From positions 2,570,501-2,634,500 of the forward strand of contig CP163498.1 of the NCBI GenBank assembly GCA_041071465.1: a stretch of DNA of 64,000 bases. Direction: 5' to 3'. Position 1 is the stretch's first letter. Each line of letters opens with the position of its first letter. The position numbers were made by a program, and so were the translations under genes. This DNA comes from Pseudomonas putida. Its GTDB lineage: Bacteria > Pseudomonadota > Gammaproteobacteria > Pseudomonadales > Pseudomonadaceae. Below are positions 1-8,065 of this stretch, one piece after another. The notes beneath the pieces are model-generated. The model worked only from the letters and a program-made list of their open reading frames with translations, made no database searches and was not told where the DNA came from.

Positions 1-333
1 TTCCTGATGCGCCAGGCGCTGGCCAACCTGCTCGACAACGCGCTGGATTTCACCCCCGAAGGTGGCGCGCTGCTGTTCGACCTGGAGCGCGATGGTGAGC
101 GGGTCGCATTGAGCCTGTTCAACCAGGGGCACGCGATACCGGCGTATGCCATTGGGCGGGTCAGCGAGCGGTTCTACTCGCTGCCGCGGCCGGGGAGCGG
201 GCGCAAGAGCACCGGGCTGGGGCTGAATTTCGTGGCCGAGGTGATGCAACTGCATGGCGGAGCGTTGGCGGTGGATAACGTTGATGGCGGGGTGCGGGTG
301 CGGTTGTGGTTGCCGGTGCGGCGTATTAGTTGA
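1..333 (+). CDS. creC: Sensor histidine kinase CreC, C-terminal end (partial)
   Basis: This is the ATP-binding end of a two-component sensor kinase; its start lies outside the window. The reading frame is open from base 1. An N-box (LANLLDNALDFTP, near residue 8) and a glycine-rich G2 box (GSGRKSTGLGLNF, near residue 63) are visible, and the protein ends shortly after, as HATPase_c domains do. The assignment to CreC rests on the next gene, creD, which lies downstream on the same strand. In the Cre system CreC phosphorylates the regulator CreB in response to carbon source or cell-wall stress. The kinase fold is certain; the name is inferred from context. Confidence 0.8.
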   Translation, partial: FLMRQALANLLDNALDFTPEGGALLFDLERDGERVALSLFNQGHAIPAYAIGRVSERFYSLPRPGSGRKSTGLGLNFVAEVMQLHGGALAVDNVDGGVRVRLWLPVRRIS

Positions 334-337
334 GATA

Positions 338-388
338 GCCGGGGCTGCTGCGCAGCCCATCGCGACGCAAGGCCGCTCCTACAGGGAC
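338..388. repeat. Single REP element (type GCAGCCCATCGCGAC)
   Basis: This copy of a short intergenic repeat contains CGCAGCCCATCGCGACGCAA followed by GGCCGCTCCTACAGG. Related copies occur as inverted pairs near 33.3 and 50.6 kb. Here only one arm is present, between creC and creD. Confidence 0.75.
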
Positions 389-498
389 CGCGCAAACTTC
401 GAATAATGCGCGGACCCAAAAACACACAATCTCCACACAAGCTCCCCAAGGCCTCCACGCAAGGCGCAGACACTGCGCCCACTGCCACAGGAGGCCCC

Positions 499-1827
499 AT
501 GAACAAGACCCTCGGTTACAAGCTCGGCATGATCGCCGTGCTCATCTTGCTGCTGCTCATTCCGCTGTTGCTGATCAACGGCCTGATCGATGAACGCCAG
601 GCCCTGCGCGACAACGTACTGCGCGACATCGCCCAGAGTGCCAGCTTCGACCAGCAACTCAGTGGCCCGCTGCTGGTGGTGCCTTATCGCAAGTACCAGC
701 GCCGTTGGATCGAGAAGGACGGCGAACGCACCCAGGAAACCAGCACCATTGCCGGCCACTTGTACTTTCTGCCGGAAACCTTCGACGCCGACCTGGGTGT
801 GGACACCGAACTGCGTGCCCGCGGTATCTACCAGGCGCGGCTGTTCCATGCCAAGGGGCGTATCAGTGGCCGCTTCAAGCTCCCGGAGAGTTGGGGCATC
901 GACAAGGACTTCGACGACTACCGCTTCGACAAACCTTTCCTGGTGGTGGGCATCAGCGATATCCGCGGCATCGAGAATGGCCTGGAACTGAGCATCGACG
1001 AGCAGAGGCTGCCGTTCGAGGCCGGCACCCAGCTCGACTGGATGCGCGGTGGCGTGCATGCCAGCCTGCCGATGCTGGATGGCCTGCAAGCACGGGAATT
1101 CAGCTACGGCTTCGACCTTGCATTACAAGGCACCGGGCAGTTGCACGTCGTGCCGGTGGGCCGCACCAGCAGCGTGGCCATGCGTGCAAACTGGCCGCAC
1201 CCGAGCTTCGTCGGCAGCTATCTGCCCAACCGCCGCGACATCGATGCCCAGGGCTTCAGCGCTCACTGGCAGACGTCGTTCTTCGCCACCAACCTTGAAG
1301 ATGCCCTGCGCCAATGCGCCACCGCCGGCCAGTGCGAAGACTTCAACGAGCGCAGCTTTGGCGTGAGCTTTATCGACCCGGTGGACCAGTACCTGAAAAG
1401 CGAGCGGGCGATCAAATACGCGTTGTTATTCATCGCGCTGACCTTTGCCGGCTTCTTCCTGTTCGAGGTGCTGAAAAACCTGAGTGTGCACCCGGTGCAG
1501 TACATCCTGGTGGGTGTGGCGCTGGCGTTCTTCTACCTGTTGTTGCTGTCGTTGTCCGAGCACATCGGCTTTGGCCTGGCGTATGGGCTGTCGGCTTCGG
1601 CGTGTGTGCTGTTGATCGGCTTCTACCTCAGCCATGTGTTGCGCAGCCTGGGGCGAGGGGTGGGGTTTGCGGCAGGGTTGGCGGCGCTGTACGCGCTGCT
1701 TTACGGGCTGTTGAGTGCCGAAGATTATGCGCTGCTGATGGGGTCGCTGCTGTGCTTTGGCTTGCTGGGGGTGTTCATGGTGCTGACCCGGCGGCTGGAC
1801 TGGGCGCGGGTGGGGAGAGCGGCATGA
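499..1827 (+). CDS. creD: Inner membrane protein CreD
   Basis: CreD is an inner-membrane protein of the CreBC regulon, linked to envelope stress and beta-lactam tolerance; its biochemical activity is unclear. The ATG at 499 is preferred over an in-frame start about 90 bases upstream because AGGAGG lies a few bases before it. The 442-residue product has one N-terminal membrane segment (about residues 8-28, MIAVLILLLLIPLLLING), a long periplasmic region (to about 300) and a C-terminal cluster of hydrophobic helices ending near RRLDWARV. This matches the CreD topology. It follows the creC end on the same strand, separated by a REP element. Confidence 0.9.
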   Translation: MNKTLGYKLGMIAVLILLLLIPLLLINGLIDERQALRDNVLRDIAQSASFDQQLSGPLLVVPYRKYQRRWIEKDGERTQETSTIAGHLYFLPETFDADLGVDTELRARGIYQARLFHAKGRISGRFKLPESWGIDKDFDDYRFDKPFLVVGISDIRGIENGLELSIDEQRLPFEAGTQLDWMRGGVHASLPMLDGLQAREFSYGFDLALQGTGQLHVVPVGRTSSVAMRANWPHPSFVGSYLPNRRDIDAQGFSAHWQTSFFATNLEDALRQCATAGQCEDFNERSFGVSFIDPVDQYLKSERAIKYALLFIALTFAGFFLFEVLKNLSVHPVQYILVGVALAFFYLLLLSLSEHIGFGLAYGLSASACVLLIGFYLSHVLRSLGRGVGFAAGLAALYALLYGLLSAEDYALLMGSLLCFGLLGVFMVLTRRLDWARVGRAA

Positions 1828-1900
1828 GGGAGGACAGAGAAATCGGGCGGTGGTTGGCCTTCAGGATTGGGCAGCTGTTTCCTGTGATACCGAAGTGAGG

Positions 1901-1991
1901 CATTCGCGGGTAAACCCGCTCCTACAGGTATGCCGCACAATTTGAAATTGGCGCTGTACCCTGTGGGAGCGGGTTTACCCGCGAAGAGGCC
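1901..1991. repeat. Inverted REP pair (GCGGGTAAACCCGCTCC type)
   Basis: Two copies of CGCGGGTAAACCCGCTCC-(C/T)ACAGG lie in opposite orientation (1901-1928 and 1959-1991) between the convergent creD and glutathione transferase genes. Such pairs can fold into a hairpin and often sit at 3' ends. The rest of the creD-GST gap (from 1828) shows no gene. Confidence 0.85.
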
Positions 1992-1993
1992 CT

Positions 1994-2617
1994 TCAGGCC
2001 ACTGGGGATGTGGCGACCATCGACGGCCGCTTGGCCACTTCGGCATACCACGCAGCCAACCCAGGTTGGCGCTCACGCCAGCCAAACTCGGGCTGACGCA
2101 AGTCCAGATACCCCAGCGCACAGGCCACGCCAATCGCCGCCAGGTCGAAACCGGACATCAGCTCGGGCAAATGCTCCTGCTCAAGGTTAGCCAGGCTACG
2201 GCGGATCTTGTCGCCCTGCGCCTGCAGCCAGCCGTCCCAGCGTTTTTCCTCGGGCCGCAGGAAGCTTTCATAGCGCGACGACACCGCCGCATCCATGATT
2301 GCATCGGCCTGCGATACCAGCGTCATGCGCCGCCAACGCGCCGAACCCTCACGCGGCAGCAGCGGCAGGCCGACGTGTTGCAGGTCGAGGTACTCGCAGA
2401 TCACCCGGCTGTCATGCAGCACAGTGCCATCGTCCAGGCGCAGGGCTGGGATTTTGCCGATCGGGTTGTCCTGGTTGAGCTGCGGGTCGCCGCTCACCGG
2501 GCTGATGTTCACCGGCTGCAGCTGCACGCGCTCGAGCTGGCCGGTTTCGTGCAATACCACCATGACCTTGCGCACGAAGGGCGACAACGGCGAGTGGAAC
2601 AGTGTCATCGTGGCCAT
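1994..2617 (-). CDS. Glutathione S-transferase family protein
   Basis: This 207-residue cytosolic protein has a thioredoxin-like N-terminal domain starting MATMTLFHSPLSPFVRKV, where the serines near residues 9-12 occupy the usual glutathione-activating position. The segment IGKIPALRLDDGTVLHDS carries the cis-proline and the Asp-Ser that contacts the glutathione gamma-glutamyl group. An all-helical C-terminal domain follows. The length is normal for the family. The start lies 3 bases after the msrA stop, so the two genes are probably co-transcribed, which fits an oxidative-stress role. The substrate cannot be read from sequence. Confidence 0.88.
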   Translation of the reverse strand: MATMTLFHSPLSPFVRKVMVVLHETGQLERVQLQPVNISPVSGDPQLNQDNPIGKIPALRLDDGTVLHDSRVICEYLDLQHVGLPLLPREGSARWRRMTLVSQADAIMDAAVSSRYESFLRPEEKRWDGWLQAQGDKIRRSLANLEQEHLPELMSGFDLAAIGVACALGYLDLRQPEFGWRERQPGLAAWYAEVAKRPSMVATSPVA

Positions 2618-2620
2618 TGT

Positions 2621-3289
2621 TCAGTTGCCCTGCAGGCTGGGTGGCAGGCAAACGCCGGTGCCGCCAATGCCGCAGTAGCCCTGCGGGTTCTTGGCCAGGT
2701 ACTGCTGGTGGTAGGCCTCGGCGAAGTACACGGTGGGTGCCTGGTCGATTTCGGTGGTGATCTCGCCGAAGCCGGCCTTGCTCAGCTCGGCCTGGAACGC
2801 GTCGCGGCTGGCTTTGGCCTGTTCCAGCTGTTCTGGGCTGGTGCAGTAGATGGCCGAGCGGTACTGGGTGCCGACGTCGTTACCCTGGCGCATGCCCTGG
2901 GTCGGGTTGTGCAGCTCCCAGAACATTGCCAGTAGCTCGCGGTAGCTGACTTTGTCCTTGTCGAACACCACCAGCACCACTTCGGTGTGGCCGGTCAGGC
3001 CTGAGCAGACCTCTTCGTAGGTGGGGTGTGGGGTGAAGCCGCCGGCGTAACCGACCACCGTGCTGACCACGCCTTCACGCTGCCAGAAGCGGCGCTCGGC
3101 GCCCCAGAAGCAACCCAGGCCGAAGATGGCGAAGTCGATGGCGCCTTCGAAGAATGGACCGAGCAGTGGGGTGCCTTCGAACACGTAGTGGAACTCGGGC
3201 AGGCTCATTGGCGTTTCGCGGCCAGGCAGGGCCTGTTCCGCAGTTGGCATGACGTTTTTGTTCACCAGGATTTCCGAACGCAGGACCAT
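2621..3289 (-). CDS. msrA: Peptide-methionine (S)-S-oxide reductase MsrA
   Basis: MsrA reduces methionine-S-sulfoxide, free or in proteins, using thioredoxin as electron donor. The catalytic motif [13 protein letters not shown] places the nucleophilic cysteine at residue 60 of the 222-residue product. The conserved VGYAGG, TGHTE and [10 protein letters not shown] segments follow. The ATG at 3289 is chosen because the reading frame upstream runs through a REP pair and is not coding. An N-terminal extension before the core resembles other Pseudomonas MsrA proteins. It is the first gene of a two-gene unit with the glutathione transferase. Confidence 0.95.
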   Translation of the reverse strand: MVLRSEILVNKNVMPTAEQALPGRETPMSLPEFHYVFEGTPLLGPFFEGAIDFAIFGLGCFWGAERRFWQREGVVSTVVGYAGGFTPHPTYEEVCSGLTGHTEVVLVVFDKDKVSYRELLAMFWELHNPTQGMRQGNDVGTQYRSAIYCTSPEQLEQAKASRDAFQAELSKAGFGEITTEIDQAPTVYFAEAYHQQYLAKNPQGYCGIGGTGVCLPPSLQGN

Positions 3290-3326
3290 GGCCGTTCCTC
3301 TGTATGGCTTTGAGATAGGGGCTGGG

Positions 3327-3416
3327 GCATTCGGGTAAACCCGCTCCCACAGGCAACCCACAGATTTCGAATACTGTGGCGTACCTGTGGGAGCGGGTTT
3401 ACCCGCGAAAGGGCCC
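3327..3416. repeat. Inverted REP pair
   Basis: TCGGGTAAACCCGCTCCCAC (3332 on) and its inverse GTGGGAGCGGGTTTACCCGC (3386-3405) lie between msrA and the downstream end of the GGDEF/EAL gene. They belong to the same family as the pair at 1.9 kb. Confidence 0.85.
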
Positions 3417-3452
3417 GTATGGGCTCTATAGTGCCCGAGGTTTGCGTGGCTG

Positions 3453-6143
3453 TCAGGCCACCGGGCCACGCGGATAGCGCTTCAACCGCTCAGCCAGCTC
3501 GCGCCCCGGAATTGGCCGGTCGAACAGGTAACCCTGGCCCACGTCGCAGCGGTGCCGACGCAGGAACGCCAGTTGCTCCGGCGTCTCGATCCCTTCGGCC
3601 ACCACCTTCAACTTCAGGTTGTGGGCCATGGCCACCACCGCCGAGGTGATTTCCATGTCGTCCTGGTTGTCGGGGATTTCGTTGATGAAGCTGCGGTCGA
3701 TCTTGAGGATGTCGATCGGAAACTTCTTCAGGTAGCTCAGCGACGAATAACCGGTCCCGAAGTCGTCCATGGCCAGGGTCAGGCCCAGGGCCTTCAGCTC
3801 GTCCAGCTGGCGGTGGGTGTCTTCGCTGGCCTCCAGCAGCAGGCCTTCGGTCAGCTCCAGCTCAAGCAGGTGCGGGGGCAGGGCTTCATCCTTGAGGATG
3901 GTGCTGATCGACGCCACCAGGTCCGGGTCGGAGAACTGCTTGGGTGACAGGTTGATGGCCACGTGCAGGTTGCCCATGCCTGCCTCGCGCAGTTGCTGGC
4001 TCATGCGGCACGCCTGGCGTACCACCCATTTCCCAATGGGAATAATCAGGCCGGTCTCTTCCGCCACGCTGATGAACTGGTCCGGGCGAATCATGCCGCG
4101 CTCTGGGTGGTTCCAGCGCAGCAAGGCTTCCAGCCCCAGCAGGCGGCCGCTGCGCAGGCAGATCTTGGGCTGGTAGAACACCTCCAGCTCGTTCTGGGTC
4201 AGGGCGCGGCGCAGGTTGTTCTCGACGAACAGCTTGTAGCTGGCTTCGGCATTGAGCACTTCGGTGAACACCTGCACCTGGTGTTTGCCGTTGGCCTTGG
4301 CCTTGTGCAGCGCCAGGCCGGCATTTTTCATCAGGCTGGCCGGGTCGACGCCGTGCAACGGTGCACAGGCCAGGCCTACCGAGGCGGTGACGTTGATCAG
4401 CTGGTTGTCGACGAACATCGGCTTGTCGAGGGTGCGCAGCAACTGCAGAGCAACGCCCTGGCCATCTTCCAGGCTGGTGTTGTCGAGCAGCACGGCGAAT
4501 TCGTTACTGGCAAAACGGGCCAGGATGCCACCGGCGTGAAGGCTGTTGCGCAGGCGCCGGGCCAAGCTGATCAGCAGCTTGTCACCGGTTTGGTGGCCAA
4601 GGCTGTCGTTGATCCGCTTGAAGTTGTCGATGTCCACCAGCAGCAGGCACATCGCGCTTTCGCCATCACGGGCAAAGCGTTCGTCGAGGCTGCGGATGAA
4701 CGCCGGGCGGTTGCCCAGGTTGGTCAGGTTGTCGGTGTAGGCCAGGCGCTCGATACGCTGCTGGGCCAGCTTGGTCTGGGTGACGTCTTCGTAGATGCCG
4801 ATGTAGTGGGTCAGCTCACGGTTGTCACCGTACACCTTGGAAATCGACAACTGCCCCCAGTACGGCTCCAGGTTCTTGCGCCGGCTCTTGAACTCGCCCT
4901 GCCAGCTGTTGCCCATGGCCAGGCTCGACGGCGAGTCGAACAGCAGTTCGCTGAGGTTTTCCAGCGCTGGCAGCTCAGCCAGCTGGCGGCCCTGCACTTC
5001 GTCGGTGCTGTACTGGGTGATGGCGGTGAAGCTTGGGTTGACGTACTCCACCCGGCCGTCGCGGTTGACCAGCAGGAAGGCGCTGGCGCTTTGCTCGACC
5101 GCACGTTGGAACAGGTGCAGGGCGTTGGTGGCAGCGCGGCGGTTGTGGTTGGTGATGACCTGGGCGAACTGGTCGGCCAGCTCGCCGGCAAAGGCAATTT
5201 CGTCCGACTGCCAGGCCCGTGCCTGGCCGGTCTGCTCCAGGCACAGCACGCCGACCACCTGGCCATCGACGCGGATACTGGCGTCGAGCATGGCCTTGTT
5301 TTCCGGGCGCATGCTTTGCGCCAGGGCGCGGGTGCGTGGGTCGTGGCCGGCGTTGTGGGCGTCGATGGCGCGGCTGGCGTGCAGCGCGTCGAGGTAGTCG
5401 GGGAAGCGGCTGGCATCGATGGCTTCGGGCTGGCGATGCTCCTGCGCATCGCGGTACCAGGCGATGATCGGTTCCAGGCGCTGGTCTTCCAGGTGCCAGA
5501 TACTGGCGCTGTCGACCTTGTAGATTTCGCAGGCACTCTGGGTAATCAGCTGGGCCGCTTCCAGCAGCGAGTTGCCGGCGCTGTAGCGCTGGCGGGCCAG
5601 GCGCAGGATCAGGTCCTGCTGGCCACGCACACGCTCCAGGTGTTCCAGTTGCTCTTGCTGGGCGCGCTGGTTCAGTTGCAGGGCCAGTTGCAGGCGGTTG
5701 TTGCGTGATTCCAGGTCGCTGGCGCCGGGTTCGCCGGTGTCGTCCTGTTGGTCGTCGAGCACGCTCAGGTAACCGCGCAGCAACTGGCGGTTGTGCTGCT
5801 TGTAGGCTTCACCGGCCTCCAGCAAGCGCATCGACGCACTTGGGGTGTGCAGGGTATAGCGCACGCGGTAGTAGCCGCGCTGGGCCAGCTGCAGCTGGAT
5901 CTCGTCGTGCAGCCGGTAGCGTGCTTCGGGCTCCATCAGGCTGGCGTACGGGGCGTCTACCAGGGCGCACAGGTCGCCGGCCTGCAGGCCGAACTGACGC
6001 TCGCAGGCCGGGTCCAGGTAGAGCATGGCCCAAGTGGCTTCGTTGAGCCTTTCGAAACGCAGCATGCCCAGCCGCGAAGGCACGGGTAACTGCGTCACGA
6101 CCTCGGCCGCCACACGGCTGGCGGCATCGGGTTGGCTTTTCAT
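3453..6143 (-). CDS. GAF/PAS sensor protein with degenerate GGDEF and intact EAL domain
   Basis: This is a cyclic-di-GMP signalling protein of 896 residues from the ATG at 6143; earlier in-frame starts exist but the sequence there looks non-coding. In order: an N-terminal PAS-like region, a coiled-coil stretch (about 150-180), a GAF domain (about 195-340), a PAS domain with its PAC tail (about 350-470), then GGDEF and EAL domains. The GGDEF signature reads [11 protein letters not shown], so the first two glycines and the aspartate are lost and cyclase activity is unlikely. The EAL domain keeps [18 protein letters not shown] and KIDRSFI, so it is probably a phosphodiesterase whose GGDEF domain may act as a GTP sensor. 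It is transcribed alone. Confidence 0.9.
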   Translation of the reverse strand: MKSQPDAASRVAAEVVTQLPVPSRLGMLRFERLNEATWAMLYLDPACERQFGLQAGDLCALVDAPYASLMEPEARYRLHDEIQLQLAQRGYYRVRYTLHTPSASMRLLEAGEAYKQHNRQLLRGYLSVLDDQQDDTGEPGASDLESRNNRLQLALQLNQRAQQEQLEHLERVRGQQDLILRLARQRYSAGNSLLEAAQLITQSACEIYKVDSASIWHLEDQRLEPIIAWYRDAQEHRQPEAIDASRFPDYLDALHASRAIDAHNAGHDPRTRALAQSMRPENKAMLDASIRVDGQVVGVLCLEQTGQARAWQSDEIAFAGELADQFAQVITNHNRRAATNALHLFQRAVEQSASAFLLVNRDGRVEYVNPSFTAITQYSTDEVQGRQLAELPALENLSELLFDSPSSLAMGNSWQGEFKSRRKNLEPYWGQLSISKVYGDNRELTHYIGIYEDVTQTKLAQQRIERLAYTDNLTNLGNRPAFIRSLDERFARDGESAMCLLLVDIDNFKRINDSLGHQTGDKLLISLARRLRNSLHAGGILARFASNEFAVLLDNTSLEDGQGVALQLLRTLDKPMFVDNQLINVTASVGLACAPLHGVDPASLMKNAGLALHKAKANGKHQVQVFTEVLNAEASYKLFVENNLRRALTQNELEVFYQPKICLRSGRLLGLEALLRWNHPERGMIRPDQFISVAEETGLIIPIGKWVVRQACRMSQQLREAGMGNLHVAINLSPKQFSDPDLVASISTILKDEALPPHLLELELTEGLLLEASEDTHRQLDELKALGLTLAMDDFGTGYSSLSYLKKFPIDILKIDRSFINEIPDNQDDMEITSAVVAMAHNLKLKVVAEGIETPEQLAFLRRHRCDVGQGYLFDRPIPGRELAERLKRYPRGPVA

Positions 6144-6321
6144 CGAAGACTCGCTTGAAGAGGGAACGCGGCCCTTGGGCGGCGTTGGATCTGGCAAGGT
6201 TGCATCATGTCCCGAGGGCTGGCAAGCGGCCATGTGCGATGCTGTGGACGGGTTATCGGCTGTCTGGTCGGGAATATTAGTTCGCCTTGAGATTTTTGGC
6301 GTCCGGGGATCCCAATCGGCG

Positions 6322-6352
6322 GAAAAAAAAAGCCCCGCCAATCGACGGGGTT
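6322..6352 (-). terminator. Rho-independent terminator of aceEF
   Basis: Read on the minus strand, CCCCGTCGATTGGCGGGGC is followed by nine T residues. The stem is 5-6 bp of pure G/C. It lies just downstream of aceF. Confidence 0.85.
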
Positions 6353-6382
6353 GAGGTACGAGCGTGGCAGCTCGAAAAGGGT

Positions 6383-6405
6383 ACTGCCCCTGCACGCAGG
6401 GGCAG
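6383..6405 (-). terminator. Hairpin immediately after aceF
   Basis: ACTGCCCCTGC and GCAGGGGCAGT form an almost loop-free 11-bp stem between the aceF stop and the T-rich terminator. It has no T-run and may stabilise the mRNA 3' end. Confidence 0.5.
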
Positions 6406-6414
6406 TGGGCAGCT

Positions 6415-8052
6415 TTACAGCAGCATGGTGCGGATATCGCCCAGCACGTCGCCCAGGCGCTTGGTGAAGCGCGCAGCGGCAGCGCCGTTGATCACACGGT
6501 GATCGTAGGACAGCGACAGCGGCAGCATCAGCTTCGGCTGGAACGCCTTGCCATCCCAGACCGGCTGCATGGTCGCCTTGGAGACGCCCAGGATAGCCAC
6601 TTCCGGCGCGTTGACGATCGGCGTGAAGCCGGTGCCGCCAATGTGGCCGAGGCTGGAGATGGTGAAGCAAGCGCCTTGCATCTCGTCGGCCGACAGCTTC
6701 TTGGTGCGGGCTTTTTCAGCCAGCGCCGCGGCTTCGGCGGCCAGTTGCAGCAGGCTCTTCTGGTCGACGTTCTTGATCACAGGGACCAGCAGACCATCCG
6801 GGGTGTCCACGGCGAAGCCGATGTTCACGTACTTCTTGCGGATGATGGCCTTGCCGCTTGGCGCCAGCGAGCTGTTGAAGTCCGGCAGTTCCTTGAGCAG
6901 GAAGGCGCAGGCCTTGAGCAGCAGTGGCAGCACGGTCAGCTTCACGCCAGCCTTCTCGGCCACGGCCTTCTGCGCAACGCGGAAGGCTTCCAGCTCGGTG
7001 ATGTCGGCGGAGTCGAACTGGGTCACGTGCGGCACGTTCAGCCAGCTGCGGTGCAGGTTGGCGGCACCGACCTGCATCAGGCGGGTCAGGGCCACTTCTT
7101 CCACTTCACCGAACTTGCTGAAGTCCACGGCAGGGATCGGCGGGATGCCAGCGCCGCCGGTTGCACCAGCAGCTGCCGGCGCTTCCTTGGCCTTCTGCAT
7201 CATCGCCTTGACGTAGACCTGCACGTCTTCTTTCAGGATGCGGCCGTGCGGGCCAGTGGCCGCGACTGCGCCCAGGTCGACACCGAATTCACGGGCCAGC
7301 TGACGAACAGCCGGGCCTGCGTGAACCTTGGCGTTGCTGCCTGCGGCCGGTGCGGTAGCAGCCGGTGCAGGGGCTGCAGCCGGGGCGGCAGCGGCAGGTG
7401 CGGCGGCCGGAGCAGCCTCAGCCTTGGCCGGGGCAGCAGCTGCGGCAGGTGCCGGAGCGGCAGCAGGTGCAGCGCCAGCAACCTTGAGCTTGAAGATCAG
7501 GTCGCCAGTGCCGACTTCGTCTTCCAGCTTGCACAGGACTTCTTCGACCACGCCGGCAGCCGGCGACGGGATTTCCATGGAGGCCTTGTCGGACTCCAGG
7601 GTAATCAGCGACTGGTCGGCTTCGACGGTGTCGCCGACCTTGACCAGCACTTCGATGATCTTGGCCTTGCCCGACGAGCCGATGTCCGGCACGTGGATGT
7701 CCTGCACGCTGGCGGCAGCCGGAGCTGCGGCCGGAGCAGGGGCGGCTTCGGCGGCAGGCGCTGGAGCAGCAGCCGGCGCAGCGGCAGCGGCCGGAGCCTC
7801 AGGGGCCGCAGCAGCGGCGCCCTCGGCTTCCAGAACCAGCAGCTCGTCGCCTTCTTTCAGGCGATCGCCCAGCTTGACCTTCAGTTCCTTGATGACGCCG
7901 GCCTTGGGGGCCGGGATTTCCATTGAGGCCTTGTCGGACTCCAGGGTCAGCAGGCTCTGGTCAGCCTCGATACGGTCACCGACTTTGACGAACAGCTCGA
8001 TGATTTCACCTTCACCGCTGCCGATGTCAGGTACGCGAATGAGTTCGCTCAC
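6415..8052 (-). CDS. aceF: Pyruvate dehydrogenase complex E2 (dihydrolipoyl acetyltransferase)
   Basis: AceF moves acetyl groups from the E1 component to CoA on swinging lipoyl arms. The 545-residue protein has two lipoyl domains, each with DKASMEIP (lysines 41 and 156), joined by long Ala/Pro linkers. A peripheral subunit-binding domain follows (around VRQLAREFGVDLGAV, about 245-285), then the C-terminal acetyltransferase domain ending SLSYDHRVINGAAAARFTKR. The active-site motif reads DHRVINGA rather than DHRVIDGA; from memory this Asn is common in pseudomonads. The gene starts 13 bases after aceE and is followed by a strong terminator, so aceEF is an operon. The E3 gene is not in the window. 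Confidence 0.97.
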   Translation of the reverse strand: MSELIRVPDIGSGEGEIIELFVKVGDRIEADQSLLTLESDKASMEIPAPKAGVIKELKVKLGDRLKEGDELLVLEAEGAAAAAPEAPAAAAAPAAAPAPAAEAAPAPAAAPAAASVQDIHVPDIGSSGKAKIIEVLVKVGDTVEADQSLITLESDKASMEIPSPAAGVVEEVLCKLEDEVGTGDLIFKLKVAGAAPAAAPAPAAAAAPAKAEAAPAAAPAAAAPAAAPAPAATAPAAGSNAKVHAGPAVRQLAREFGVDLGAVAATGPHGRILKEDVQVYVKAMMQKAKEAPAAAGATGGAGIPPIPAVDFSKFGEVEEVALTRLMQVGAANLHRSWLNVPHVTQFDSADITELEAFRVAQKAVAEKAGVKLTVLPLLLKACAFLLKELPDFNSSLAPSGKAIIRKKYVNIGFAVDTPDGLLVPVIKNVDQKSLLQLAAEAAALAEKARTKKLSADEMQGACFTISSLGHIGGTGFTPIVNAPEVAILGVSKATMQPVWDGKAFQPKLMLPLSLSYDHRVINGAAAARFTKRLGDVLGDIRTMLL

Positions 8053-8065
8053 TTAAAAATACTCC

